Positions 46,067-55,904 are shown, counted from the first letter of the stretch. The stretch is 64,000 bases of DNA from Dyella sp. S184 (GCF_009766065.1 NZ_LMUE01000002.1:742514-806513); one strand, 5' to 3'. Made by a program: numbers and translations. Notes: generated by a model from the sequence alone, not told the origin.

Positions 46067-47497
46067 ATGGCTACAACGCCGGCAACAAAGAATGAACTAG
46101 GCCTGCACCGCGTGCTCGGCACGTGGGATCTGGTGCTGTTCAACATCGCGGCGATCGTCGGGCTGCGCTGGCTGTCGGTGGCGGCGCAGGTGGGGCCTTC
46201 GAGCCTGACCCTCTGGCTGCTGGGACTCATCGGCTTCTTCATCCCATTGGCCTTGGCGGTGCTCGAGCTGAGTTCCCGCGTGCCCGGGCAAGGTGGCCTG
46301 TACCTCTGGTCGAAGACCGCGTTCGGCGATGTGCATGGCTTCATCGCCGGCTGGACTTACTGGGTCTCCAACCTGGTCTTTTTCCCGGCCGCCTTGTTGT
46401 TCAGCGCCGGCGTCTTTCTGCATATCGGCGGTGATCACTGGCTGGCCCATGCCGGCGACACCCATTACAACCTGGTCTATTGCCTGGTCGTGCTATGGGC
46501 CGCCACCGGGCTCGGCATCCTCGGCCTCGAACGCGCCAAGTGGCTGCAGAACATCGGCGGCATCGCCACCTGGCTTGCGGCGGCACTCATCCTCGGCGCC
46601 GGTGCGCTGGCTGCGTACCGCTTCGGTCCTGCCACGACGATTACCTCGGCGAACGCGATACCCGACTTCGGCAAGCTCGCGACCTTTTCAACCTTCGCGA
46701 CGATCGCCCTCGCCTTCCAGGGCCTCGAACTCGGGCCGATACTCGGCGGCGAAATCAAGGATCCCCGCCGGCAGATTCCGCGCGCCACGCTGATTTCCTG
46801 CGTCGTCATTGCGGCCATCTATATCGCCGGCACGGCATCCCTGCTGATTGCATTACCCACCTCGACGATCGACGTCATCGCCGGCATTCCGCAGGCGCTG
46901 GCCGCGATCGGTGAACGGATCGGCCTGCCCATGTTCGGGGCGTTGACGGCGGCGCTTGTCACGATCGGCACGATCGGCTCCATCTCCGCCTGGGTCACGG
47001 GTACGGCGCGCCTGCCCTTCGTCGTCGGCGTCGATCGCTACCTGCCTGCGGCGCTGGGCCGCCTGCATCCCCGGTATGGCACGCCCCATGTGGCCTTGAT
47101 CATCCAGGGTATCCTGACCTCGCTGGTGCTGGTTGCCGCGTTGTCCGGCTCCAGCATCCATGAGGCCTACATCATCCTGATCGACATGACCGTCATCATG
47201 TCGCTGCTGCCGCTGCTGTACATCCTGCTGGCGTTTCCGCTGTTGCGCCGTCGCGCCGCCGGCCGCAATGAAGGTGTCAACCTGTCGCCCGGCGGCACCT
47301 TCGGCTGCTGGCTGGCCGGGCTGACCGGTTTCGCGATCACCTTGCTGGCGATCATCACCTCGATGATTCCACCTGCCGACAGCAGCAATCCCAGCCTGTT
47401 CTTGCTCAAGGTGGTAGGCGGCTCGGCGCTGCTGATCGGTATCGGGCTGCTGTTTTACCGGCATGGCCAACGACAGGTCAGATATCCGTCGCCCTGA
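46067..47497 (+). CDS. APC-superfamily amino-acid permease
   Basis: A 476-residue inner-membrane protein with about 12 membrane segments. It starts at ATG 46067, where GGGGAAAG provides a ribosome site; the frame is open 39 codons earlier. Helix 1 carries the unwound substrate-binding stretch NIAAIVGLRWLSVAA, and ELSSRVPGQGGLYLWSKTAFG is the conserved loop of the APC family. It belongs near the amino acid/polyamine/glutamate:GABA antiporter group. It follows the galactose operon by 157 bp on the same strand. In this locus it might carry the amine left after deglycosylation, but that is inference; no substrate can be assigned. Confidence 0.85.
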   Translation: MATTPATKNELGLHRVLGTWDLVLFNIAAIVGLRWLSVAAQVGPSSLTLWLLGLIGFFIPLALAVLELSSRVPGQGGLYLWSKTAFGDVHGFIAGWTYWVSNLVFFPAALLFSAGVFLHIGGDHWLAHAGDTHYNLVYCLVVLWAATGLGILGLERAKWLQNIGGIATWLAAALILGAGALAAYRFGPATTITSANAIPDFGKLATFSTFATIALAFQGLELGPILGGEIKDPRRQIPRATLISCVVIAAIYIAGTASLLIALPTSTIDVIAGIPQALAAIGERIGLPMFGALTAALVTIGTIGSISAWVTGTARLPFVVGVDRYLPAALGRLHPRYGTPHVALIIQGILTSLVLVAALSGSSIHEAYIILIDMTVIMSLLPLLYILLAFPLLRRRAAGRNEGVNLSPGGTFGCWLAGLTGFAITLLAIITSMIPPADSSNPSLFLLKVVGGSALLIGIGLLFYRHGQRQVRYPSP

Positions 47498-47633
47498 CCC
47501 TGCCCCGATACTTCAAAAGGCGCCCGTAAAGCAGGGAATGGCCACCCATCACGGCCTATGCCATATGCGGCGAGTCCAATGCTTCTACTGGAAGTGAGCG
47601 TGGCCTGACTGCAAGATCAGTCCGCATACAGGC

Positions 47634-48275
47634 TCAACTTTCCGGAATTGTTGCAGCAGCGAATGGTGCGAGCACCGTCCAACCAAGGTTCACATAAAGG
47701 TTGCGGCCGTCTTCCGTCGCGACTAGGAGCTGTGGACTTACGAGGGATTTTCTCGCAGTTCCAAGAGCACTCATCACCGCGACACCCAATCCTTTCCGCC
47801 GATGATCCTGCGCAGTTTCGATTCGATCATAAATGAAGACATCTGCAGTTTCTGCCGCGCACCCGCTTGCGGCCAGATCGCCATCCGGCGCGATGATGCA
47901 AGCTCGGGTGACAGGCCCGGCTTGATGAAACTCCATCCTGTACCCATTCGGCAGAGGCTTTGTATCGAGGGTTGCCACTGCCGCCATCATAAAATAGTTC
48001 GCCGGCTGAACCTCCCAGCGAGCTGGCAGTGCACTTCGCAACTCCTCGTCAGGGCCGCACAGCTTCAAGTAATGTCGTGGAGCCGTAATGTCATGTGCGA
48101 TTGCGCGCAACCCATCACATAGCTGTGGGAATACCCAGCGTTTCACTTCCTTTTCCGAGTGGGTATCTACTCGGAAGCCCCCGCGATCGTGAACAGGGGG
48201 CGGGGAACTCCGAGCGATGGAATGCGCTGCTTGCCAGGCGAAAACGAGCTTTGGATCGACGTAGGATATGGTCAT
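47634..48275 (-). CDS. GNAT-family N-acetyltransferase
   Basis: A 213-residue protein whose C-terminal half carries the acetyl-CoA site: VFIYDRIETAQDHRRKGLGVAVMSALG (motif A with R-K-G-L-G) and LLVATEDGRNLYVNLGWTV (motif B). The N-terminal half is not recognisable. It acetylates an amine of unknown identity. It is alone between convergent and divergent neighbours. Base composition here is visibly less GC-rich than in the sugar loci, which may mean later acquisition. Confidence 0.75.
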   Translation of the reverse strand: MTISYVDPKLVFAWQAAHSIARSSPPPVHDRGGFRVDTHSEKEVKRWVFPQLCDGLRAIAHDITAPRHYLKLCGPDEELRSALPARWEVQPANYFMMAAVATLDTKPLPNGYRMEFHQAGPVTRACIIAPDGDLAASGCAAETADVFIYDRIETAQDHRRKGLGVAVMSALGTARKSLVSPQLLVATEDGRNLYVNLGWTVLAPFAAATIPES

Positions 48276-48635
48276 GGCTGATCGTATGTGGTGCTCAGAT
48301 GGGCGCGCATTCTCCGGCGACTACACGTGTCGTGCCGTGTTGAATATCAGCCGCGACGTCTCCGTGACTTTCAACTAAAGCATTGCCCTGTCTCAGGAGC
48401 CAAGACGGCAGCTATGGGGCAGCACGAAAGGAAAGTTTAAGCAAACCACGGAAAGACGAGCGTTCCGCATATCTACCCCAGTTCATGACGGCATCCCGGC
48501 ATACTCGCATCTACCTTGAATGACGTCCGCTTTGGGTCGAAAGCGACATTGGCTATCTTAGGGAAGTACAAGAATCACCGCCCGGTGTCCGAATAGGCAT
48601 CGGGCGAATAGTCGATCCGCCTCAAGGGTGCGTCC
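48276..48635. other. Intergenic region with a short inverted repeat
   Basis: No gene is supported in these 360 bp, which must hold the divergent promoters of the acetyltransferase and glycosyltransferase genes. A small inverted repeat, CGCTTTGGGTCGAAAGCG at 48528-48545, resembles short palindromic strings dispersed in many proteobacteria. I see no second copy in this window. Confidence 0.4.
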
Positions 48636-50159
48636 ATGACCGTGACCGGTGCTCCAGTTCAGAACGTGATACCCGGCTACCGCGGAGGTGTCACGCCGGT
48701 GCTCGTCATAGCCGTGCTCTTCGGCGCAGCCCACATGTTGACCAACGGGCAGTACGGTTTTCACCGGGATGAATGGCAATTCCTGAGCGATGCACAGCAT
48801 CTGGATTGGGGCTTTGTGCCTTATCCACCCTTGACCGCTGCACTGGAGTACCTGGGCCTCAAGATGTTTGGCCTGTCACTCATGGGCCTGCGACTGTTTT
48901 CGGTGCTCGCGCAAGTCCTGGTGATTCTCGCCAGCGGTCTCATGGCTCGCGATCTGGGGGGTGGGCGGCTGGCACAGACCTTTACGGCCATCGCGGTAGC
49001 GCTGTCGCCATTGCCGATGTTCTGGGCAACGGAATTCCAGTACTCCTCATTCGACCTGTTGTGGTGGGTGCTTATCGCCTGGTGCGTGATTCGTCTGTTG
49101 CACGACGATGAGCCACGCTGGTGGGTGGCGATTGGCATAGTCGCCGGCCTTGGCCTGCAGACCAAGTATTCGATCGCGTTCGAGCTCGCTGGCGTGCTGA
49201 TGGGGGTACTGCTCACCGACGCACGGCGATATGTCACGAATCGCTGGTTCTGGGCCGGCGGCGGCATCGCGCTACTCATATTTGCCCCCAACCTCGCCTG
49301 GCTCATCCGGCACGACTTCGTTTCCTACCATTTTCTGCAAGGCATCCATGCGCGCGACGTACATCAAGGGCGCGCCGACGGCTTCCTGCGCGATCAGTTC
49401 CTGTTGAATGCCAACCTGTTCGCCGTACCTGTCTGGCTGGCGGGTTTGTTCGCATGCTTCAACGACCGCCGCTATCGCATGCTTGCCTGGATGTACGTGG
49501 TGCCAGTGCTGCTGTTCCTGTTGGCCCAAGGGCGTTTCTATTACACCGGCGGTGCTTACCCCATGCTGCTGGCCATGGGGTCCGTTGTGGGCGAGCGATG
49601 GTTGCGAACGCTGCACCACGCATGGCGTGTCGGGATCACCACGCTGGTATTTATGGGCGTCTTCGCCATCGGCATCTATGCGACGCTTCGCATCGTGCCC
49701 ATCGCATCAAGCGGCCCGTTGCGCGACTTTGCGCTCCAAAACAATATCGACCTCCGCGAAGAAATCGGCTGGGACGAAATCGTCGCGCGAGTGGCAGCTA
49801 TTCGTGATGCCTTGCCTGCCGAACAACAAGCCAACCTGGGCATTATCGTGGGCAACTATGGCGAGTACGGCTCCATTGCTCTACTGGGTCAGCACTACCA
49901 CCTGCCCATGCCGATCACCGCGGTCAATACGGGATGGCTGCGCGGCTATCCGCAGACGCCACCCACCACATTTATCGTGCTGGGGAGTTCACACGAGCGC
50001 GCCGATGAGCTTTTCACCGATTGTCACCTTGCTGGCCACACGGCCAACGCTTTGGGCGCGGCCAATGAGGAAAGCCTGGATCACCCCGATATCTTTGTGT
50101 GCGGCCCCACGCGCAAGCCACTGAGCGAGCTTTGGAAGCACGGGCCGGAATTTAGGTGA
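48636..50159 (+). CDS. GT39/ArnT-like membrane glycosyltransferase
   Basis: A 507-residue polytopic membrane protein of the GT-C fold. The acidic motif HRDEWQF in the first periplasmic loop (about residues 44-50) is the expected catalytic site of the dolichyl-phosphate-mannose/ArnT-type superfamily. About eleven hydrophobic segments follow and a soluble periplasmic C-terminal domain (from about residue 370) ends the protein. It would transfer a sugar from a polyprenyl-phosphate donor to lipid, protein or glycan. The donor and acceptor are unknown. The gene is isolated. Confidence 0.78.
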   Translation: MTVTGAPVQNVIPGYRGGVTPVLVIAVLFGAAHMLTNGQYGFHRDEWQFLSDAQHLDWGFVPYPPLTAALEYLGLKMFGLSLMGLRLFSVLAQVLVILASGLMARDLGGGRLAQTFTAIAVALSPLPMFWATEFQYSSFDLLWWVLIAWCVIRLLHDDEPRWWVAIGIVAGLGLQTKYSIAFELAGVLMGVLLTDARRYVTNRWFWAGGGIALLIFAPNLAWLIRHDFVSYHFLQGIHARDVHQGRADGFLRDQFLLNANLFAVPVWLAGLFACFNDRRYRMLAWMYVVPVLLFLLAQGRFYYTGGAYPMLLAMGSVVGERWLRTLHHAWRVGITTLVFMGVFAIGIYATLRIVPIASSGPLRDFALQNNIDLREEIGWDEIVARVAAIRDALPAEQQANLGIIVGNYGEYGSIALLGQHYHLPMPITAVNTGWLRGYPQTPPTTFIVLGSSHERADELFTDCHLAGHTANALGAANEESLDHPDIFVCGPTRKPLSELWKHGPEFR

Positions 50160-50210
50160 GTTGTCGCACAAACTGGCAGATGCCTGAAGGGGCGCGCCCT
50201 GTTATCGCTT

Positions 50211-50445
50211 GATCATGCCGCCAGTCTGATGAGCCTCATCAACGGCGTCACCCTCAAGATCTGGACGACAGAACCAGCACTGCAGTTCTACGACGGGCAA
50301 GCCCTGAAGGCGGGATGCTTCGGGGCTATGTCTTGAGCCACAGGGCTTTCCCGACGCTCCCAATCAGCCAAGTTTCCCAAGCATCATCCTGAAACCGGGA
50401 GCGCCATATAGTCAGGTGACCGAATACCGGCTTAGCTCAGGATGA
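50211..50445 (+). pseudogene. Aldose 1-epimerase (galM) C-terminal remnant, frameshifted
   Basis: Two reading frames together recreate the end of a mutarotase. One frame from 50211 reads GVTLKIWTTEPALQFYDG and meets TGA at 50334; the frame one base over reads GLCLEPQGFPDAPNQPSF, continues to KPGAPYSQVTEYRLSSG and stops at 50443-50445. Both strings are the conserved C-terminal blocks of GalM, which interconverts alpha and beta galactose. The spacer between them is too short, so a small deletion plus frameshift separates them. No N-terminal part is seen upstream. It is a decayed fragment about 75 codons long, near but not inside the galactose locus. Confidence 0.75.
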
Positions 50446-50482
50446 TTTCGTTGAAAAGCTGGAATGCTGATGGCAGGCGCAC

Positions 50483-50845
50483 TCAAGCTTTCGGAACAAG
50501 CTTCTCTAGCGCGGATTTGATCCCTTTCATGTCATAGGGCTTCTGTAGCACGTCTGCCCCATCGAAGCGCTCGGGGATGCTTTCTCTCCCGTGGCCAGAT
50601 GCAAACAGGAAAGGAATATTGCGACTATGCAGTGCGTCGGCAATCGGGAAGCTATCTGCTCTCCCAAGAGTTACATCGAGAATAGCGACGTTGACGGCTT
50701 CACTTTTGGCGATTAAGAGGCCAGCGTCGAGGCGTTCTGCAATCAGCACCCGATAGCCAGAAGCATCGAGCAAATCCTCGAGAAGCATCGCCACCAACGG
50801 CTCGTCCTCGGCTACGAGAACGCAAGGTTTTGAAATATTTGTCAT
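50483..50845 (-). CDS. Single-domain response regulator downstream of the kai operon
   Basis: A 120-residue receiver starting at ATG 50845 (a TTG lies two codons earlier). It has the acidic pair in VLVAEDEPLVA, the phospho-acceptor in VAILDVTLGRADSFP, and the lysine in VLQKPYD. No output domain is present. It lies 143 bp after the hybrid kinase of the kai operon on the same strand, so it may receive phosphate from that kinase and signal onward. Confidence 0.85.
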   Translation of the reverse strand: MTNISKPCVLVAEDEPLVAMLLEDLLDASGYRVLIAERLDAGLLIAKSEAVNVAILDVTLGRADSFPIADALHSRNIPFLFASGHGRESIPERFDGADVLQKPYDMKGIKSALEKLVPKA

Positions 50846-50988
50846 GGTCAATTCTCAGTCTTTCCGCCAGCGTCGGCGCGCGGCGACTCATTAGGGTGGG
50901 CGATGTAAAATGGAAAGAAAGATGGAGAACGAGCTAGTAACTCACTCTCGTGCAGTAGGCCCAGAGGCCGGTGAATTCCACGCGACAA

Positions 50989-53067
50989 TTAGGTGGGGTC
51001 ATTCATCACCGTCTGCACAGCTAGCGAGAGGTCAACTTGACTGTAGGGTTTCCGCAAAAGTTGCAGGCCTTGCGCCAACTCTCCCATCGCGATTCTCTGG
51101 GCCGTGTAACCGGAAGTAAGCAACACCGGAATCGCTGCGTGCTTGGCCTTCATTTCGTACACCAGATCGATGCCATTCATCTCGCCGGGCATGATGACGT
51201 CGGTGAAGACCAGGTCTACGCGTTCGCCGCCATCAATCAGCTTCATTGCGTCGCTTCCATTCTCGGCTTCCAGAACCGAGTACCCCAGATTTTCCAAGAG
51301 GCTCCGTGCCACCGCGCGCACGTCATTATCGTCTTCGACAACGAGGACAATCCCCTTGCCCTTGACCTCAACCGAAGGAGCCACCGTAGTTTTAGACGCT
51401 TCAGGCTTCGTTGTGCTTGGAAGATGGATATGCACAGTAGTGCCCACGCCCAGATGACTTTCAATAGCGACGAAACCACCGGACTGGCGCGCAAAGCCAT
51501 AAACTTGACTGAGCCCTAGTCCGGTGCCCTTCCCGACTTCCTTTGTTGTAAAGAAAGGCTCGAACACACGGTTGATGACATCGGCCGTCATACCTATGCC
51601 AGTGTCTGTGAGCGAGACAACGACATAATCCCCCGGGTTGGCGCCGTTGGCGGCGGCTCTCGCGTCAAGTTTTCGGATCGCGGTTTTCAGCGTTAGCGCG
51701 CCGCCCTGTGGCATCGCATCACGCGCGTTGATGGCGAGATTGAGGATTGCCGTTTCCAGCTGATGTGGATCTGTGCGGCAATACCATTTATCAGACGCTT
51801 TCTCGATGTGCACAGTCACCGCTTCGCCTACTGCCCGGTCGAGGAGGTTTCCGAACGTGTCGAGAAGATCCTCGACGCAGATCGCCTCTGCGCGAAGATC
51901 TTGGCGCCGCGAGAACGCGAGGAGTTGCTGGTTGAGTGTTGCGCCACGCGTCACGCCGTGCCGCGCGGCAGCGAGATAACGAACAGTCTTCTCATCCTTT
52001 TCGATACGCTGATCAAGCATATCTATGCTGCCGCCGATGACCATCAGCAGGTTATTGAAATCATGCGCAATGCCCCCCGTAAGCTGGCCGATGGCCTCCA
52101 TTTTCTGCGATTGGCGGAGTTGTTCTTCAACGAGGCGGCGTTCGGTGACGTCAGAGATAACGCCACTAATGCGGATCGCTCTGTCATTCTGGTAAAAAGT
52201 ACGGCCCTTGATCTGCACCCAGCGGATTGCGCCGTCGCTCAGACGATGTATGCGCTTCTCGATTTCAACCGATCCGGAGCTTTGGGCGCTCAGAAATTCT
52301 TCGCGCACTGCCTCGCGGTCTTCAGGAACAAACTGAGAGAGCATCATTGGCAACCCCCAGGCTTTCACGGTATCTGCGTAACCGAAGATCTGGTCGTAAC
52401 GCGTTGATCGCGTCACGGTGTCGCTCATGAGGTCCAAGTCCCAGTGCCCCATGTCTGCAGCATCAAGTGCAAGCTGCAGACTGTCTTCGACGCGGCGGCG
52501 CTCATCTATTTCTGTGGCCAGCCGCATATTTGCCGCTGCCAGTTCATGGCTGCGCTCACGACTATGGGTGAGGTCGGTGATGACGCCGCACAATACATTG
52601 GGCATCTGTTCGTCGACCTTGAGATCGGCGATAGACACGTTGACTGGGACCAACCCATTCGACCCGAGCAGCGTGAACTCGGCGGAGCGACCAAGACCAC
52701 GACTACTTGCCATCAGATGACGGAACGCAAAGATATCCGTGCTCAACAGAAAACGTTCGATGGATTCGCCGATCAGGGTCTCGCGACCAACGCCAACGAG
52801 CGTGGCAAAGCGATGATTGCAATAGAGCATGAGACCTTCATCGCTCAGCGTCACAGCTCCTTCCTGCATTTGCTCGATCAGCACGCGATAGGGGCGATCG
52901 GCGTTCTCCAGTGTATAGACCTGTTGACCACTGGGACCGCCCACCACCACCGCATCGACGTCGCCATTACGTATGGCTTCCAGCGTTTCCTCAGCTTCGC
53001 GCAACCGATCCTGCAGCTCGACAAACTGGGAATGATCGATGCCGGCGAATTCGGGGTATCGGTTCAT
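50989..53067 (-). CDS. Soluble PAS hybrid histidine kinase of the kai operon
   Basis: A 692-residue cytoplasmic kinase without membrane segments. An N-terminal coil is followed by two PAS domains (about residues 55-170 and 200-320; the second ends in [10 protein letters not shown]). The HisKA box is [11 protein letters not shown] with the phospho-acceptor histidine near 335, then a HATPase domain ([33 protein letters not shown]). A C-terminal receiver follows with DD in VVEDDNDV and the acceptor in [10 protein letters not shown]. Its start overlaps the kaiB stop by ATGA, so it is translated with the Kai proteins and is the likely signal output or input of the clock-like module. Confidence 0.92.
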   Translation of the reverse strand: MNRYPEFAGIDHSQFVELQDRLREAEETLEAIRNGDVDAVVVGGPSGQQVYTLENADRPYRVLIEQMQEGAVTLSDEGLMLYCNHRFATLVGVGRETLIGESIERFLLSTDIFAFRHLMASSRGLGRSAEFTLLGSNGLVPVNVSIADLKVDEQMPNVLCGVITDLTHSRERSHELAAANMRLATEIDERRRVEDSLQLALDAADMGHWDLDLMSDTVTRSTRYDQIFGYADTVKAWGLPMMLSQFVPEDREAVREEFLSAQSSGSVEIEKRIHRLSDGAIRWVQIKGRTFYQNDRAIRISGVISDVTERRLVEEQLRQSQKMEAIGQLTGGIAHDFNNLLMVIGGSIDMLDQRIEKDEKTVRYLAAARHGVTRGATLNQQLLAFSRRQDLRAEAICVEDLLDTFGNLLDRAVGEAVTVHIEKASDKWYCRTDPHQLETAILNLAINARDAMPQGGALTLKTAIRKLDARAAANGANPGDYVVVSLTDTGIGMTADVINRVFEPFFTTKEVGKGTGLGLSQVYGFARQSGGFVAIESHLGVGTTVHIHLPSTTKPEASKTTVAPSVEVKGKGIVLVVEDDNDVRAVARSLLENLGYSVLEAENGSDAMKLIDGGERVDLVFTDVIMPGEMNGIDLVYEMKAKHAAIPVLLTSGYTAQRIAMGELAQGLQLLRKPYSQVDLSLAVQTVMNDPT

Positions 53068-53393
53068 GGATGAGCTTGGTCGTTCTCGCCAAGCGGCGCA
53101 AGATCGAGGCCGGCGAGTACGCGCTCGCGATCCGAGAGATCACCAATAATCCGTCGCAATGGCTCTGGAAGAATCTTCACCAGTGTCGGCGTTGCAATGA
53201 TCTGCAACTCTTTGGTGGCCTCGGGATTCTGATAGACATCCACCACTTCGAGGTCGAAGCGGCCTTCAAGATTTTCCGCACAGATGCGGCGCATGTTCTC
53301 GATCGCCCGCGTTGAACGTGGCGTCGACCCGGTGATGAAAAGCCGCAGCTTGTATGGGCCCTGCGGCAGATCCGCATCTTCGTGTTGGTTCAT
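53064..53393 (-). CDS. kaiB: KaiB-family protein, copy 1
   Basis: A 109-residue thioredoxin-like KaiB protein. The core [40 protein letters not shown] and the ending [15 protein letters not shown] are the usual KaiB blocks. In cyanobacteria KaiB switches fold to bind KaiC and so sets the phase of the clock. This copy overlaps both neighbours by ATGA. It differs from copy 2 mainly at the termini and in the [10 protein letters not shown] segment, so the two could bind different partners. Confidence 0.93.
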   Translation of the reverse strand: MNQHEDADLPQGPYKLRLFITGSTPRSTRAIENMRRICAENLEGRFDLEVVDVYQNPEATKELQIIATPTLVKILPEPLRRIIGDLSDRERVLAGLDLAPLGENDQAHP

Positions 53394-53746
53394 GTGGAGC
53401 TCCCGGTCTTCGGTCGAATATCGAGACCAACCAGCACTCGTTCGGTATTCGAGAGATCCCCGATTACACGCTTGAGCGGTGGCGGAAGACGTCTCACAAG
53501 GGTTGGCAACGCCACGATCTGATCACCCGCCGCGAGCTGTGGCGTGACAAGGAGATCAACCACGTCGATCGTGTAACGACCGGCGAGATTGTTTTCGCAG
53601 AGTTTCTTGAGGTTGGCGATTGCGGCCAACGACTTCGGCGTCTGACCGGCTACGTAGAGGCGCAGGTTGTATTCTCCTGATTCCGATTCCGAAAGACCAT
53701 TCGGAGTGTCAGCGACGTAACCATCGTCCTTTTTTGTGACGATCAT
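53390..53746 (-). CDS. kaiB: KaiB-family protein, copy 2
   Basis: A 118-residue KaiB homologue with an extra charged N-terminus (about residues 1-23) ahead of [40 protein letters not shown] and [15 protein letters not shown] complete the fold. Its start overlaps the kaiC stop (ATGA), and its stop overlaps copy 1, so kaiC, two kaiBs and the kinase form one tightly coupled unit. Having two kaiB genes per kaiC is seen in some non-cyanobacterial kai loci. Confidence 0.93.
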   Translation of the reverse strand: MIVTKKDDGYVADTPNGLSESESGEYNLRLYVAGQTPKSLAAIANLKKLCENNLAGRYTIDVVDLLVTPQLAAGDQIVALPTLVRRLPPPLKRVIGDLSNTERVLVGLDIRPKTGSST

Positions 53747-55461
53747 GAGCGCACCCCACGGATCGCCGCCATTTCGGAACGCTCGGTTCCATGAGCGAGC
53801 TCACGGGCCTCTTCCTGCTCGATCAAGGTGGCCATTTCCGCCTCCTCGGTTTCAAGTGCGGCACGCAACTCGGCGATCTGCCGATCGACTGCGGCACGCT
53901 TACGCGCTACCTCGCGTCGCCTCCGCTCTGTAGCCTGCTTACGCGATAGACCTGCCTCACGTTCGCGTGCTTCCTGTGCAATACGGGCGGTACCCGTCAA
54001 TACGCCATCCGGACCAACATATGCGTCAACCATATGAACCCCATGGTTGGTCAACTGGTATTCCCGCAGCTGTTTCGAGTGGTTCATACCACGCGACTTC
54101 AGCAGATAGAGCACCCGATTGCGCTCGCCGTTCGCCTCCATGTCCTTGAGCGAGATCCAGGTATCCATCAGCGATGACACGCTACGTTCGCTCTCGGTCA
54201 TCTGCTCGCCCGATGAGGACAGGCTCGTGAACAGGGCGGTGATGCCCTTGCTCTTGCAGATATCGGCTAGTCGAATCAGTGTCGAATGGATTTCGGAAGA
54301 TGGGCCGCGAAATGCGGAGATCGGATCCACCACGATGACCTGCGGCGCGAAGTCCTCAATGTCGCGGTTCATACGTGCCAGATGCATCTCGAAGCCATAA
54401 AGACTTGGACGCGCCGCCCGGAAGTCCAATAGCCCGCTGTCGATGTGCTGATCGAGCTTGAAGCCAACCGATGCCATGTTGCGCACGATCTGGTCCGGTG
54501 ACTCCTCGAAGGCGAAAAAAAGGCACCGCTCACCGCGTTCGCATGCCGCGTTGACAAATGCCGAGGCAAAAGTCGATTTTCCCGTGCCGGCAAGCCCCGA
54601 TATAAGAATGCTGGATCCGCGAAAGTAACCGCGAATGCCTAGCATGTCGTCCAAACCGGACACACCGGTGGACACCGATTCGCGCGAAATTTTGTGTCCC
54701 AACTCCGCCGCAGTGATCGGCAACACGCTGATGCCATGTTCGTCGATAAGGAAGGGATATTCATTGGTACCATGGGAGGAGCCGCGGTATTTCACAACGC
54801 GCAGGCGCCGCGTGGTGACCTGATCTTCTACGCGGTTGTCCAGGAGAATCACGCAATCGGATACGTACTCCTCGATACCATAGCGCGTCAGCTGACCCTC
54901 GCCGCGCTCGCCGGTGATAATCGCCGTGACGCCTTTGTCCTTGAGCCATGCGAACAACCTGCGCAGTTCGGAACGCAGAATGGCCGTGTCATCCAGTCCC
55001 GAGAACAAGGCCTCGATGGTGTCGAGAACCACGCGTTTTGCGCCGATGGAATCGATCGCGTAGCCGAGCCGTACGAAAAGGCCTTCCAGATCGTATTCAC
55101 CGCTTTCTTCAATCTCGGCCCGCTCGATGTAGACGTGATCGATGACCAACTGCTTTCGCTCGACGAGCTCTGCAACGTCATAGCCAAGCGATGCTACGTT
55201 GGTTTCCAAATCGCGCGCACGCTCCTCAAAACTCATGAGCACGCCGGGTTCGCCGAATTTGTTGACCCCATTGACCAGAAAGGTCATCGCGAACAGGGTC
55301 TTGCCGCAGCCTGCAGCACCGCATAACAAGGTGGGCCGACCTTTCGGAAATCCGCCAAGCGTTATCGCGTCGAGCCCTTTAATTCCAGTCGGGGTCTTGC
55401 TCAATGACGCTGGACGGGAAGCGTTAGCCGATGTGTCGGCCTTTGTACGTTTTGCTGCCAC
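53743..55461 (-). CDS. kaiC: KaiC-family double-domain ATPase
   Basis: A 572-residue KaiC with two RecA-like domains. The first has Walker A GAAGCGKT and the catalytic glutamates in MSFEER; the second has GLAGTGKS and FAFEES. The dual phosphorylation site of cyanobacterial KaiC (Ser-Thr) aligns here with SVSSLMDT, a Ser-Ser pair. The cyanobacterial KaiA-binding tail is missing; instead a charged coiled coil of about 75 residues ([18 protein letters not shown] onward) ends the protein. I start at GTG 55461, after CGGAG; the frame extends 39 codons further upstream but with arginine-rich, non-conserved sequence. No kaiA is present. The protein may time or gate stress signalling through the linked kinase. 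Confidence 0.93.
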   Translation of the reverse strand: MAAKRTKADTSANASRPASLSKTPTGIKGLDAITLGGFPKGRPTLLCGAAGCGKTLFAMTFLVNGVNKFGEPGVLMSFEERARDLETNVASLGYDVAELVERKQLVIDHVYIERAEIEESGEYDLEGLFVRLGYAIDSIGAKRVVLDTIEALFSGLDDTAILRSELRRLFAWLKDKGVTAIITGERGEGQLTRYGIEEYVSDCVILLDNRVEDQVTTRRLRVVKYRGSSHGTNEYPFLIDEHGISVLPITAAELGHKISRESVSTGVSGLDDMLGIRGYFRGSSILISGLAGTGKSTFASAFVNAACERGERCLFFAFEESPDQIVRNMASVGFKLDQHIDSGLLDFRAARPSLYGFEMHLARMNRDIEDFAPQVIVVDPISAFRGPSSEIHSTLIRLADICKSKGITALFTSLSSSGEQMTESERSVSSLMDTWISLKDMEANGERNRVLYLLKSRGMNHSKQLREYQLTNHGVHMVDAYVGPDGVLTGTARIAQEAREREAGLSRKQATERRRREVARKRAAVDRQIAELRAALETEEAEMATLIEQEEARELAHGTERSEMAAIRGVRS

Positions 55462-55904
55462 GTAGTGCTCCGGTTGGGCGCTAGTTCGAGTCGCGCCGCA
55501 CCTACCCGGACCCCGGCGTTTACGTAGTCGAATCGCCGGACCGGGCTGAAGGCAAAGCACGGACTTGTGCGAATTCAAAGCTACGGTCTGTTAGTTCGGC
55601 GTGATGCTGCATGGCGCCAAATACGCGCCACCACTTTTGCCGCATGAGTGGTCTGCGAGTGAAAGGCGCTCGATCTGACATCCGAACCAGGTCGGCGGTG
55701 TCAACGTCAGCAAAGAAAGCAACGCCTCTTCTCTTCGACATTGGTGAAATGATTTGAAGCACTGCGACGCAATACGGTCGTGATTTTCCTCATCTCGGAG
55801 ACGTCACAGCCAGTCCACATCCCGCGCAATAAGGTCACGCGCCGAAGCTGGGACGGGGACGTCTCGTTTGGTCGGCTAACCTTCCAATTATGAGGAACAA
55901 CACC
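55462..55904. other. Intergenic region upstream of kaiC
   Basis: These 443 bp separate the kai operon from the rightward small-protein genes and should hold both promoters. An 80-codon frame on the minus strand (55520-55762) is open, but it has no ribosome site or recognisable motif, so I do not call it. No operator is obvious. Confidence 0.4.

Noticed and set aside
48528..48545. Short inverted repeat CGCTTTGGGTCGAAAGCG as a mobile or REP element
   Set aside because: Only one copy in the window and no associated transposase; kept only as a note in the gap entry.
53064..53746. The two kaiB-like genes as thioredoxins
   Set aside because: They lack the CxxC active site and carry KaiB blocks, and they overlap kaiC.
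55520..55762. 80-codon minus-strand frame upstream of kaiC
   Set aside because: No ribosome site, no membrane or domain signal and no recognisable homology; could be a remnant but not supportable.
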